Shown piece by piece: positions 33,662 through 42,903 of a DNA stretch of 64,000 nt (positions are counted from its first letter, which is position 1; every line of letters begins with the position of its first letter). A program made the translations under genes and the position numbers. Below the pieces are notes generated by a model. The model ran no database searches and was not told where the DNA came from. It saw only the letters and a program-made list of their open reading frames with translations. Location: the NCBI RefSeq assembly GCF_900142015.1, contig NZ_FQZN01000024.1:35277-99276 (forward strand), written 5' to 3'. The stretch comes from Bacteroides stercorirosoris. Its GTDB lineage: Bacteria; Bacteroidota; Bacteroidia; Bacteroidales; Bacteroidaceae.

Positions 33662-34564
33662 TCATTGTTTCATCTTTTCCCACTCAGCACTCAGTGACGG
33701 ATTGACAGAAGACAGCAATTCAAAAACGTCCTCTTTTTCCTTCATCGCAGCCTGGGAATAGAGATTCACTAATTCATCTTTCTTTATTTCCGTGAACAAA
33801 CCGGGCAATGCCGACATCGGTTTATTCTGTTGTGCCTGTTTCAAACCGCCCAACGCTGTCGTAATCGCAGCACGGGCACGAATCGCATTGACTGAAAGTT
33901 CATCCATTCCTGTACGATGATAATCATACATCAGTTTGCGCAAAGGCGACATACCGTCCTCCAGATAATCGGAGACCAGCGCATAGCGGTTACGGCTACT
34001 GTCGAATGCTTTCCACCCGGTTTCACCGAGGTTCTGCGCAGCGGTTACGATATCTTCGGCCGCCCGAAACAGTTCTGTACCGCCTTGTGGGGCCATCGTA
34101 TCCATATCCAGACCGATAATCATATAAGCATAATAGGCAATAACGGCAGTCAGATTATTGTCAATAACATTATCCCGCAGTTCCAACGAATCGAACTCAC
34201 GATAGTTGAAAGCAATATCCGTATCCTTAAAGCTAAAAACTACCGTCTGATAACCGGATTGCCAGACAGGACGTGTAGACTGTACAATCAGCTCACACTT
34301 CCAACGTCCGTCCGCCTCATTATATTCTTTCACGGTCAGATTCATAGAACAACGAATCCGTTCATTCACTTCATACTGCGCCTGCGTCCACCTACGGGTA
34401 TTGATAAACTCCATCAAGGCGTTTTCAAGCGTAGTAAAAACCTGTGTACTCGTACCTTGTATCTGAGAATAATTCACCGTAAATTTACAATTCAATTCCT
34501 GGGCAGCAGACTTTAACGCCACCACAACCAGAAGCAAAATCATATAAAGTGTCTTATTCCTCAC
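33662..34564 (-). CDS. DUF4835 secreted protein
   Basis: 300 residues with a signal peptide (MRNKTLYMILLLVVVALKSAAQELNC) and a soluble mature part beginning QELNCKFTVNYSQIQG, the hallmark of DUF4835. Found across Bacteroidetes, often beside coaBC and recN as here. Periplasmic; the molecular role is not established and no catalytic motif is visible. It begins 9 bp after coaBC. Confidence 0.85.
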   Translation of the reverse strand: MRNKTLYMILLLVVVALKSAAQELNCKFTVNYSQIQGTSTQVFTTLENALMEFINTRRWTQAQYEVNERIRCSMNLTVKEYNEADGRWKCELIVQSTRPVWQSGYQTVVFSFKDTDIAFNYREFDSLELRDNVIDNNLTAVIAYYAYMIIGLDMDTMAPQGGTELFRAAEDIVTAAQNLGETGWKAFDSSRNRYALVSDYLEDGMSPLRKLMYDYHRTGMDELSVNAIRARAAITTALGGLKQAQQNKPMSALPGLFTEIKKDELVNLYSQAAMKEKEDVFELLSSVNPSLSAEWEKMKQ

Positions 34565-34573
34565 TAGCTATAT

Positions 34574-35788
34574 TTACTTATTCTTCATAACTTCCACCAG
34601 ACGATCTACAATATCCGCAGCTACTTCTGCCTTTGATTTCAACGGAAAGTCCGTCTTGCTTTCACGGTCGATAATACTAATTTTATTCGTATCGTACCGG
34701 AAACCGGCTCCCTTATCATTCAGAGAGTTCAACACGATAAAATCCAGATTCTTCCGTTGCAACTTATCTTCAGCATTATGCTGTTCATCATTCGTTTCCA
34801 AAGCAAAACCTACCAATATCTGGCGATCTTTCTTCATCTGCCCCAGACAGGCGGCAATGTCTTTCGTAGGTTTCAAACGCAACGTCATTTCCCCTTCCTT
34901 TTCCCGCTTTATCTTAGCATCAGCAACCTGTTCCGGCGTAAAATCGGCAACAGCAGCCGAAAGAATTGCAGCATCAGCCTCTGCAAAAAAGTTACACGCT
35001 ACATTATACATCTGATCTGCCGATTCCACAGCAAACCAACGTACCGGATATTTCAATTGCTGTTGCACCGGACCTGACACCATAATGACTTTAGCTCCAC
35101 GGGCAGCACATTCATCCGCTATAGCAAAGCCCATCTTCCCGGAAGAATAGTTACCGATAAAGCGCACCGGATCAATCTTCTCATAAGTAGGTCCGGCAGT
35201 AATCATAATGGTCTTACCCCGTAAATCACCTTCTTTCCCGGCAAAATAATTCGCCAGATGCTGAATAATGACTTCCGGTTCTTCCATACGCCCCTTGCCC
35301 ACCAAATGACTGGCAAGTTCTCCCGTACCCGGCTCGATAATATGATTTCCATAAGAGCGAAGCGTATTCAGATTCTTTTGCGTAGAGGGATGGGCATACA
35401 TATCCAAATCCATGGCAGGCGCCACGAAGACAGGAGCTTTTGCCGACAAATAGGTCGTTATCAGCATATTGTCCGCCACACCATTTGCCATTTTACCAAT
35501 AGTGGAGGCAGTGGCCGGAGCAATGAGCATGGCATCCGCCCACAGACCGAGATCCACATGGCTGTTCCACGTGCCGTCACGCTGGGCAAAGAATTCACTG
35601 ATAACCGGTTTGCTCGTCAGCGCCGAAAGCGTAATGGGAGTTATAAATTCTTTCCCTGCAGGAGTTATGACAACCTGTACCTCAGCGCCTTGTTTTATCA
35701 GCCCCCGGATTATATAACAAGCTTTATAGGCAGCAATACTTCCGGTTATGCCTAATACAATTTTCTTCCCTTTCAGTGTATTCGCCAT
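34574..35788 (-). CDS. coaBC: Phosphopantothenoylcysteine decarboxylase / phosphopantothenate-cysteine ligase
   Basis: Two successive steps of coenzyme A synthesis in one 404-residue polypeptide. The N-terminal flavoprotein (about 1-180) has GITGSIAAYKA, the catalytic histidine in WNSHVDLG and the PAMDLDMYAHPSTQKN substrate clamp; the C-terminal CTP-dependent ligase (about 190-404) has TAGPTYEKIDPVRFIGNYSS and the lysine motif ADAKIKREKEG. Only 4 bp separate it from the upstream exonuclease gene. Confidence 0.96.
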   Translation of the reverse strand: MANTLKGKKIVLGITGSIAAYKACYIIRGLIKQGAEVQVVITPAGKEFITPITLSALTSKPVISEFFAQRDGTWNSHVDLGLWADAMLIAPATASTIGKMANGVADNMLITTYLSAKAPVFVAPAMDLDMYAHPSTQKNLNTLRSYGNHIIEPGTGELASHLVGKGRMEEPEVIIQHLANYFAGKEGDLRGKTIMITAGPTYEKIDPVRFIGNYSSGKMGFAIADECAARGAKVIMVSGPVQQQLKYPVRWFAVESADQMYNVACNFFAEADAAILSAAVADFTPEQVADAKIKREKEGEMTLRLKPTKDIAACLGQMKKDRQILVGFALETNDEQHNAEDKLQRKNLDFIVLNSLNDKGAGFRYDTNKISIIDRESKTDFPLKSKAEVAADIVDRLVEVMKNK

Positions 35789-35792
35789 GACA

Positions 35793-36563
35793 CTACTTAT
35801 TGGTTAATTCACGTAGACGGATCTTGGTCAACATTGCCTTGGTGTTCAGCGTAAAGTCGCTGTTCAGTATCCAACTATAATAACCCGGATCACGTTTCAG
35901 GACATCGGCTACCGACATTCCTTTATATTTTCCGAAGTTGAAGACTTCAACCCCATTATCATCATAAACCATACGTCCGGCGAAATCCACATTCTTATTG
36001 AAACTGGAATAATCAGCCAGAAAAGCGATATCATTCTGAAGTTCCGCATAGCGGTCAAGCTGGGACATCAACACTTCATAAGTGGCTTTCGTGTCGGCTT
36101 CCGCCGTGTGCGCATCTTCCAGATTCTTTCCGCAATAAAACTTATAGGCGGCAGAAAGCGTACGCTGTTCCATTTTATGGAAAATGACCTGTACATCCAC
36201 AAACTTGCGGCGACTCAGGTCAATATCTACACCGGCACGGAGAAATTCTTCCGCCAGCACGGGAATGTCAAAACGATTGGAATTGAATCCTGCCAGATCG
36301 CATCCTTCTATCTCATTGGCAATGCTGCGTGCCACTTCCTTGAAAGTAGGACAATCCGCTACGTCAGCATCGTAAATACCATGAATGGCAGATGCTCCTT
36401 CCGGAATATGCATCTCCGGATTGATACGGAGTGTTTTTGATTCCTCGTTACCATTGGGGTGTACTTTGAGATAACAGATTTCTACGATACGGTCTGCATT
36501 GATACTCGTTCCAGTAGTCTCCAAATCAAAAAAGACAATCGGATTCTTGAGGTTTAGTTTCAT
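35793..36563 (-). CDS. 3'-5' exonuclease of the DnaQ/DEDDh superfamily
   Basis: 256 residues. DEDDh residues: FFDLETTGTS near residue 12 (D and E), FNSNRFDIPVLAEE near 97, and HTAEADTKATYEVL near 152 (His and Asp). A C-terminal 60-residue extension (GVEVFNFGKYKGMSVADVLK, PGYYSWIL) resembles a small DUF3820-type putative zinc or binding module that often follows such nucleases. Genomic position just after dnaN suggests a proofreading or repair role, but it is shorter and different from the PolC exonuclease. Confidence 0.88.
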   Translation of the reverse strand: MKLNLKNPIVFFDLETTGTSINADRIVEICYLKVHPNGNEESKTLRINPEMHIPEGASAIHGIYDADVADCPTFKEVARSIANEIEGCDLAGFNSNRFDIPVLAEEFLRAGVDIDLSRRKFVDVQVIFHKMEQRTLSAAYKFYCGKNLEDAHTAEADTKATYEVLMSQLDRYAELQNDIAFLADYSSFNKNVDFAGRMVYDDNGVEVFNFGKYKGMSVADVLKRDPGYYSWILNSDFTLNTKAMLTKIRLRELTNK

Positions 36564-36580
36564 TATTTTCTTATTTTATA

Positions 36581-36671
36581 GTTGACAAGGGGACGAGTTG
36601 ACAAGAGAACAAGGCATTTCCAGCATAACAGCACACAACCCTTGTCTCCTTGTCAACTCGTCCCTCGTTAA
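36581..36671. terminator. Hairpin of the GTTGACAAG family after dnaN
   Basis: GTTGACAAGGGGACGAG at 36581 and CTTGTCTCCTTGTCAAC then GTTAAC up to 36671 are mutually complementary over about 25 bp with few mismatches. It separates dnaN from the exonuclease gene. Confidence 0.55.
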
Positions 36672-36685
36672 CTCTATTATTTTTT

Positions 36686-37810
36686 TTAATCATTCAGCAT
36701 CATCGGCATCAACAACATCAGCAAGTCTTCATTTTCTTCCTGCTCAACGGGAATGATGACACCTGCACGTGACGGGTCTGCCAATTCTATCACGACTTCA
36801 TCCGCAGCAATATTATTCAGAATATCAATCAGGAAAGTCGATTTGAAACCGATGCTCATCGGATTTCCGTCATACTGGCATGCCAATGTTTCTTCGGCAG
36901 AAGTAGAGAAGTCGATATCCTGAGCAGAAATCACAATCTGATTGGGCTGCATACGCAACTTAATAAGGCTGCTCGCCTGTGATGAGAAGATGGACACACG
37001 ACGCAGGGCGCCTACCAACTGCATACGGTCAACCGTCACTTTATAAGGATTATTCTGCGGAATCACTGAGTTGTAATTCGGATAGCGTCCTTCAATCAGA
37101 CGGCACACCATACGATATTTCTCTAATGTGAACACGGCATTACGCTCATCAAATTCAATCAACACCTGTCCTTGTTCTTTCGGCAACAGGTTCTTTATCA
37201 GCGAAGCAGGCTTCTTGGGCAGGATAAACGCAGCACGTTCACTTCCTTTGGCAGCCAGCGTCTTGCAGCGCACCAGTTTATGACCGTCCGATGCAACCAT
37301 CGTAATATCTTCCGTCGTAATATCAAAATAGATACCGTTCATCACGGGACGTAGCTCATCGTCCGCCGTAGCAAACACAGCACGGTTAATACCACCCAAC
37401 AATACAGACGCTTCCATCTCTACGCGCACGGCATTATCACCCAACATAGCCGATTGGGGAAATTCATCCGCATTCTGTCCCATCAGGCTGTACTTACCGT
37501 TCTGATACTGTACTGTGATTTCCAATGAATCGGTGTTAACCTCAAACGACAACGGTTGCTCGGGAATTTCCTTCAAAGCGTCCAGAATAGTTTTGGCAGC
37601 TACGGCAAAACGTCCGTCGGCATCGCTTTCATTCACTTCAACTGAAGTCACCATGGTTGTTTCACTGTCCGAAACGGTTACTGACAATGTTCCGTCTTTC
37701 AGTTCAAAGAGGAAACAATCCAAAATGGGCAACGCATTCTTCGAATTAATCACACGGCTGATAGCCTGCAAATGGCTGGAGAGCGCAGTACTCGAAACGA
37801 TAAATTTCAT
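36686..37810 (-). CDS. dnaN: DNA polymerase III sliding clamp (beta)
   Basis: Ring-shaped processivity factor. The 374-residue protein has three clamp domains of about 120 residues; MKFIVSSTALSSHLQAISRV is the typical start and the C-terminus ends in LLMLMPMMLND, where the family has a conserved L-x-P-M segment. Not adjacent to dnaA. Divergent from the DUF3127 gene with 177 bp between. Confidence 0.97.
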   Translation of the reverse strand: MKFIVSSTALSSHLQAISRVINSKNALPILDCFLFELKDGTLSVTVSDSETTMVTSVEVNESDADGRFAVAAKTILDALKEIPEQPLSFEVNTDSLEITVQYQNGKYSLMGQNADEFPQSAMLGDNAVRVEMEASVLLGGINRAVFATADDELRPVMNGIYFDITTEDITMVASDGHKLVRCKTLAAKGSERAAFILPKKPASLIKNLLPKEQGQVLIEFDERNAVFTLEKYRMVCRLIEGRYPNYNSVIPQNNPYKVTVDRMQLVGALRRVSIFSSQASSLIKLRMQPNQIVISAQDIDFSTSAEETLACQYDGNPMSIGFKSTFLIDILNNIAADEVVIELADPSRAGVIIPVEQEENEDLLMLLMPMMLND

Positions 37811-37987
37811 ATATTCTGTGTATTTAAGTTTTATATTATTCCCTATTCGTACTATAACTTCATAGTATCGGACAAAGTTACAAAAAAAGATTTTCCCACA
37901 GCAAAGAAAATTAAGAAAAAACGTCTGGAAGTACTCCGGATTTCCCTAAAAAATTGTAACTTCGCAGCATCATTTAAAAAGAACGCA

Positions 37988-38362
37988 ATGGAATTTACAG
38001 GAAAAATCATCGCTATACTTCAGCCAAGAGGCGGAGTGGCAAAGTCGGGCAACGAGTGGAAATCACAGGAATACGTGATTGAAGATCACGGCCAATATCC
38101 CCGCAAAATGTGCTTCGATGTTTTCGGAGCAGACAAAATAGAACAGTTTAACATCCAGATGGGCGAAGAACTGACCGTATCATTTGATGTGGATGCACGC
38201 CAATGGCAAGACCGCTGGTTCAACAGTATCCGCGCATGGAAAGTGGAGCGTGTCAACGCAGCTGCTCCCGCAGGCGCACCGGGTGCTCCCGTTCCGCCGC
38301 CGGCACCGGCAGCCACACCTGATTTCCTGTCAGGTGATGCAAAAGACGACCTGCCTTTCTAA
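37988..38362 (+). CDS. DUF3127 OB-fold-like protein with SSB-type acidic tip
   Basis: A 124-residue soluble protein: an 80-residue DUF3127 domain (MEFTGKIIAILQPRGGVAKS, then the YPRKMCFDVFG strand and WFNSIRAWKVERV), a Pro/Ala-rich linker (about 88-108) and a C-terminal GDAKDDLPF. The order OB fold, flexible linker, acidic tip ending in D-D-x-P-F is that of single-stranded DNA-binding protein, whose tip recruits repair and replication partners. A weak -7-like box TAACTTCG lies at 37956. The frame runs open upstream, but the ATG at 37988 is the family start. Confidence 0.85.
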   Translation: MEFTGKIIAILQPRGGVAKSGNEWKSQEYVIEDHGQYPRKMCFDVFGADKIEQFNIQMGEELTVSFDVDARQWQDRWFNSIRAWKVERVNAAAPAGAPGAPVPPPAPAATPDFLSGDAKDDLPF

Positions 38363-38382
38363 ATCAGGACTTTAGTATCAAT

Positions 38383-38411
38383 AAAAAAGGGAGAATATTC
38401 TCCCTTTTTTT
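38383..38411. terminator. Perfect bidirectional terminator
   Basis: AAAAAAGGGAGAA / TTCTCCCTTTTTT, a 13-bp perfect stem with a 2-3 nt loop between convergent genes and T-runs on both strands. Confidence 0.92.
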
Positions 38412-38428
38412 ATTAATATCTTTTTTCA

Positions 38429-40078
38429 TTATTCCACCTCACCTTTATCGCCCTTATACAATAGCACAAGGTTCGGATAGACAGTTCCTTCCACACAAGT
38501 AAACTGAACAGCAAGTATAAAATGCCGGAAGAATTTAGCCTGACGGAAGAAAAAGTTAGGTATCAGGCGCACATACGTTTCCGGCTGATGCAGCATTTCC
38601 TCCATATCCACCATCATCACAAAACTATATGCCTGCGAAAGGCTCGCTATGCCTTCTTCATACATCGGAGTATCATCCAGCACCTCGCCGTTCTCCATCG
38701 CGTCGATATAAGCCGTAAGGCTGACGGCATCCGGAGCCATCAGCAGATGCCCCCGATAAAAACACACATAGGTATAAAGGGCAGACTCGGTGATGCCTGT
38801 CAGCTGGGTCAGCACCGTATTCCGGGGTAATACGAAAAGACGGTACCCCCTCGATTTCGGATAAAGATGATATTCGGGAGAGTCTTGCGGCAAAGGCGGC
38901 GCATCCACCTCTTTCGGAGTAGTATAAAGCAACGACTGCAAACGCCGTTCCGCCTGCAACACATTCTTCACCGGCACACTCATCACTGCGCACGGATATT
39001 TATTCACCGTATCTTTCGACTGGAAGAGACAGGATATCACCTGGTCACCGGCATACGTTTTCAGAAAATCAAGCCATTCTTCATCTCTTTCCTTTATATA
39101 ATCGGAATAAGTAGCCTTGGCATATTCCTGCTCCGCCGTAAAACCGCACATGGCATCCATGTCCGAAATAGCCCAACAGTCATAGAAGAAAGTGGAAAGC
39201 GGCAGACGCTCTCCCGGAAACCCCTCTATAGATTGCTGGCGGCGCAACGCATTTATGAAAGTATGCGTTGTGTCCGATCCGTGACTGAGGCCTGAACAGT
39301 AAATAGCGTCTTCATTCAACTTCAAATCGAACTCCGCCCAACTTCCCAGATAAATCTGCGAACGAATGCCATCCGTATTCTTTCCCATATCCACCGACTT
39401 GATACGAACATATACCGTAGCCTGCACATTGGCATTCTTTCCAGCGTGCATCAGCTTGAAAGACGGCAGTTCAATCAGCGAGTTCTTAGAAATCCGGGCA
39501 TCTATCACCTGCTCTATCAGCCGCTTCTGAAAACTGATCGCCAAGAAGTCCGGTGTGAAATAAGCAGCCAGGAAACGTCCGTCGGGCATAGGATAAATAC
39601 TGATTTCCTCCCCTTTGTAATCGAAGAACTTAGAAGGGAACGAGCTGGAACAATATTTCCGGATAAACGACTCCACCAGTTCGTAGTCGCCTGCACCCAG
39701 ACTACAATACAACACCTGATTCATCGGATTATCCGGCTCATGAAAGCTGATAAGCATCTTGTTCATCTGTTTACTGAACCCATGCGGAGTATCCTCAAGC
39801 AGAGTATGCAGGTAATTTTTCAGATAAACAAAAAGTTCGGAAGCATAAAGGAAATGATTGTCTTTGCTGCAACTCAGCCCGTTGATGTCATCCACCAACT
39901 CCGCCATCCGGTCAGTTTCCAACACGGCCATCGCACTCTGCGGCACCAATGTATAAAGATTAAAATCTTTCTGGTTCTCCACCGCGTTCAACCTGAAGAA
40001 TGAATACACCCCAAAACCTGTACATAGCAAGACTATGGACACAATGATGGCAATTCTTATGATAAGGCGTAACTTCAT
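38429..40078 (-). CDS. Membrane-anchored protein of unknown function
   Basis: 549 residues: one N-terminal hydrophobic anchor (about 8-27, IAIIVSIVLLCTGFGVYSFF) and a large extracytoplasmic part. The text LYTLVPQSAMAVLETDRM near residue 42 resembles the DUF3352-like theme of bacterial lipoprotein-like chaperone domains, with two similar halves, but similarity is weak. No catalytic motif. Widely kept in Bacteroides as a single gene. Unknown function. Confidence 0.7.
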   Translation of the reverse strand: MKLRLIIRIAIIVSIVLLCTGFGVYSFFRLNAVENQKDFNLYTLVPQSAMAVLETDRMAELVDDINGLSCSKDNHFLYASELFVYLKNYLHTLLEDTPHGFSKQMNKMLISFHEPDNPMNQVLYCSLGAGDYELVESFIRKYCSSSFPSKFFDYKGEEISIYPMPDGRFLAAYFTPDFLAISFQKRLIEQVIDARISKNSLIELPSFKLMHAGKNANVQATVYVRIKSVDMGKNTDGIRSQIYLGSWAEFDLKLNEDAIYCSGLSHGSDTTHTFINALRRQQSIEGFPGERLPLSTFFYDCWAISDMDAMCGFTAEQEYAKATYSDYIKERDEEWLDFLKTYAGDQVISCLFQSKDTVNKYPCAVMSVPVKNVLQAERRLQSLLYTTPKEVDAPPLPQDSPEYHLYPKSRGYRLFVLPRNTVLTQLTGITESALYTYVCFYRGHLLMAPDAVSLTAYIDAMENGEVLDDTPMYEEGIASLSQAYSFVMMVDMEEMLHQPETYVRLIPNFFFRQAKFFRHFILAVQFTCVEGTVYPNLVLLYKGDKGEVE

Positions 40079-40186
40079 GGTTTTTCAGGCATCAAGTTTC
40101 GGCAAAAATAATTATTTCTACTAATAAAACAAAACAAATGTTTCAAAAACTTTAGTAGATATAAAAAAGTTTTAGCTTTTTGCGCC

Positions 40187-40951
40187 TTAAAACTCTATTT
40201 CCATCCCATCAAAGGTCAAATGCACATGAGGCGGGAGCTGTTTTTCAAGTTCGGCATGCAAACCTGCATGATGACTCATGTGAATGAAATACGTATCCCG
40301 CGCACCGATTCGCTTCGCCGTCTCCAATGCCTCGGAAATACTCTGATGCGTGGGATGTGGTTTTACACGCAAAGCATTCACAACGAGAACATCCAGATCG
40401 TGCAATTGTTCATAGGATTCTTCCGGCATGGTCAGCATATCCGTAATATAAGCCATACGCTTGCCAATGCAGTACCCCAGGATGGGCAGGCGTCCGTGCA
40501 TCACCTGAACAGGGATAATCTCCGTATTATTGATAAAGAAATTCTTCCCCGGCTCCACTTCCTGCAGGAATATCTGCGGAACGCCTGGATATTTATGTTC
40601 CAGAAAACAATAAGGCATCCGCGCACGCAAGTGGGATGCGGTATATTCATCAGAATAAATGGGAATTTCACCAAAGCGGCAGAAGGGACGCAAGTCATCC
40701 AATCCACCCACATGGTCGTAGTGTTCATGGGTTATCAGCACACCATCTATCTTTTCAAACGAAGACGCGCGCAGCATCTGTTCCCGGAAATCCGGTCCAC
40801 AATCAATCAGTATCACCGCATCGTCCGTATGCAACAAAGAAGATGCACGCAAGCGGTTGTCACGCGGATCAACAGAAGTACAAACTTCGCACTTGCAACC
40901 AATTTCAGGCACTCCTGTCGATGTTCCGCTTCCTAATATTCTCAGTTTCAC
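40187..40951 (-). CDS. Metallo-beta-lactamase fold hydrolase (PhnP-like)
   Basis: 254 residues. The metal motif HxHxDH reads ITHEHYDHVGGLDDLRPF near residue 75; further ligands occur in IPVQVMHGRLPI and IHMSHHAGLH. An N-terminal CKCEVCTSVDPRDNRLRASS segment, with two to three cysteines, is the structural zinc loop of PhnP-like cyclic phosphodiesterases. Exact substrate unknown; cyclic ribose phosphate is one candidate. Confidence 0.88.
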   Translation of the reverse strand: MKLRILGSGTSTGVPEIGCKCEVCTSVDPRDNRLRASSLLHTDDAVILIDCGPDFREQMLRASSFEKIDGVLITHEHYDHVGGLDDLRPFCRFGEIPIYSDEYTASHLRARMPYCFLEHKYPGVPQIFLQEVEPGKNFFINNTEIIPVQVMHGRLPILGYCIGKRMAYITDMLTMPEESYEQLHDLDVLVVNALRVKPHPTHQSISEALETAKRIGARDTYFIHMSHHAGLHAELEKQLPPHVHLTFDGMEIEF

Positions 40952-41028
40952 GTCAATTAAATATTAAACATTAATTATTAAATATCAAGCGACCGAAGCT
41001 ACTGCTTATCAGACAATCGACATTTATA

Positions 41029-42006
41029 CTAAATAAAGTTCACTTCGGGATGAATGTCGATACCGAATTTTTCACGGACTGACGCTCTCACAGCATCCGA
41101 AAGCGCTACGATATCGGCTCCCGTCGCTCCGCCCCGGTTCACCAGCACCAGCGCTTGTTTGTCATGCACGGCAGCAGGTCCCAGCGACTTACCTTTCCAG
41201 CCGCACCGGTCTATCATCCAACCGGCAGGAATCTTTATCCGGTCAGCATCCAACTCATAGAAAGGCATTTGAGGATATTGTTTCTGCAAAGCCTCGAACA
41301 CCCCACGCGGCACGACAGGATTCATAAAGAAACTGCCTGCATTCCCCAGCACTTTCGGATCGGGTAATTTGCTTTCGCGGATGCGGATAATGACCCGGCG
41401 CAATGTTTTCAGGTCAACCGGACAATCCTCCAACTCCTGGCGAATCGTACCGTAATCCAGCGTATAATGCTCTTTCTTGCTCAACCGGAAACAGACATAC
41501 GTGACGAACACCTGCTTCATCTCCGGGCGTTTGAAGATACTGTTCCGATATGAATAACCACATTCATCTACCTGGAAAACGCGCTTCACACCCTGTATGT
41601 TCACTGTCTCCACAGAAGAAATCAAATCTTTCACTTCCACGCCATAAGCTCCGATATTCTGCACCGCACTCGCTCCCACTTCTCCGGGAATGAGCGACAG
41701 ATTCTCGGTACCATACCATCCATGCTCTACGCAATATGCCACAAAATCATCCCAAACGACACCGGCACCAACACGTACCCGCACCGTTTCTTTATCTTCC
41801 GTCGTCACCTCTATGCCACCGATGCGCGAATGCAGTATCACACCTTCATAGTCACCGGTAAACAGCAGATTACTACCTCCGCCAATATGCAGATAAGGAG
41901 AAGTGATACGCCCTGCGGCAATCAGCTCCTCCAGTTTTTCTACCGAATCGTATTCCAGGAACACGGCAGCTTCGACATCAAGCCCAAATGTATTGGGAAT
42001 CTTCAT
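41029..42006 (-). CDS. murB: UDP-N-acetylenolpyruvoylglucosamine reductase
   Basis: FAD enzyme that reduces the enolpyruvyl group to make UDP-MurNAc for peptidoglycan. 325 residues, type I: FAD loop IGGGSNLLF near residue 45, PGEVGASAVQNIGAYGVEV near 107, catalytic serine in LGNAGSFFMNPVV near 220 and the terminal glutamate in IHPEVNFI. 28 bp after the DUF4348 lipoprotein gene, so probably co-transcribed. Confidence 0.96.
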   Translation of the reverse strand: MKIPNTFGLDVEAAVFLEYDSVEKLEELIAAGRITSPYLHIGGGSNLLFTGDYEGVILHSRIGGIEVTTEDKETVRVRVGAGVVWDDFVAYCVEHGWYGTENLSLIPGEVGASAVQNIGAYGVEVKDLISSVETVNIQGVKRVFQVDECGYSYRNSIFKRPEMKQVFVTYVCFRLSKKEHYTLDYGTIRQELEDCPVDLKTLRRVIIRIRESKLPDPKVLGNAGSFFMNPVVPRGVFEALQKQYPQMPFYELDADRIKIPAGWMIDRCGWKGKSLGPAAVHDKQALVLVNRGGATGADIVALSDAVRASVREKFGIDIHPEVNFI

Positions 42007-42034
42007 TCAATTCTTAATTATTAATTTTAAATTA

Positions 42035-42883
42035 TCAAATACTTGTATCTTCATATTTATACAATTCCCAAGCCCCTCTGTGCCTGCGAAAATAAAAGAT
42101 GTTAGTATACCCGTTTCCAATCCCGTTCACTTTCAGAACCTTCGTATTCGAGTCATCATTGTTCTTTTGTCCGTAATTGATGTTGGACAACTTATCCACA
42201 GGCAATACCGGACGGAAAGCGTACCACTGGTTCAGATCGAGAGTTGTCTCCAGAATTGAAAATTCATCATCCGGATCTATCGTTATGTACTCCAGCGGCT
42301 GGCGGATATGCCGGCTCTGATAGAGACTGTCCGTCACGAAACGCGAGTAAAAGGCCACGAAATCCTCGTCCTCTCCCTGCTCTATCTGCCTCAGATTAAT
42401 GGCTTCCAGCATCCAGGCGCCCTTGATGCGTTCAAAGTAATACTTCTTCACCATACGGTTTTCCAGGAAGATCCACTCCACCTGTACGGACGCAACAGCG
42501 GTGTCACCCACCAAGTCCAAGTCCTCCTCATTGTCGAAGAGCAACGTGTAATAGCTCTGCTGAGTGAACAGATAATCATGCTTCCAATCCGCTTTCTCTA
42601 TTTTCGACGGAGTATCTACATCGTAATAAGACAGCGGAAACTTCGTCCGCTGCCGTTGCAGGACGTCATCCGAAGCATAAGCATAGATGAAGTCATCAAA
42701 CGATTCATCCGCCTCTATTGGTTTGGGGTCAGTATCAACCTCAACCTGTGGCACTGTATCAGTTTTGTGTGAAGCTGAATCCACCATATTGGTGATTGTC
42801 ACAAAAGGGTCTATCTTCGTTTTCTTGTTTCCACAGGACACCAAGAAAACAAGAAGACACAGCCCCAATCCTATTTTCCTCAT
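42035..42883 (-). CDS. DUF4348 lipoprotein
   Basis: A 282-residue lipoprotein with signal peptide and lipobox (LGLCLLVFLVSCGNKK, cysteine about residue 18) followed by a low-complexity linker and a domain starting ESFDDFIYAYASDDVLQRQR, the DUF4348 type. Anchored to the envelope. Function unknown. It starts 20 bp after tdh. Confidence 0.8.
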   Translation of the reverse strand: MRKIGLGLCLLVFLVSCGNKKTKIDPFVTITNMVDSASHKTDTVPQVEVDTDPKPIEADESFDDFIYAYASDDVLQRQRTKFPLSYYDVDTPSKIEKADWKHDYLFTQQSYYTLLFDNEEDLDLVGDTAVASVQVEWIFLENRMVKKYYFERIKGAWMLEAINLRQIEQGEDEDFVAFYSRFVTDSLYQSRHIRQPLEYITIDPDDEFSILETTLDLNQWYAFRPVLPVDKLSNINYGQKNNDDSNTKVLKVNGIGNGYTNIFYFRRHRGAWELYKYEDTSI

Positions 42884-42903
42884 TCTTTACCGGACCATAA
42901 AGG

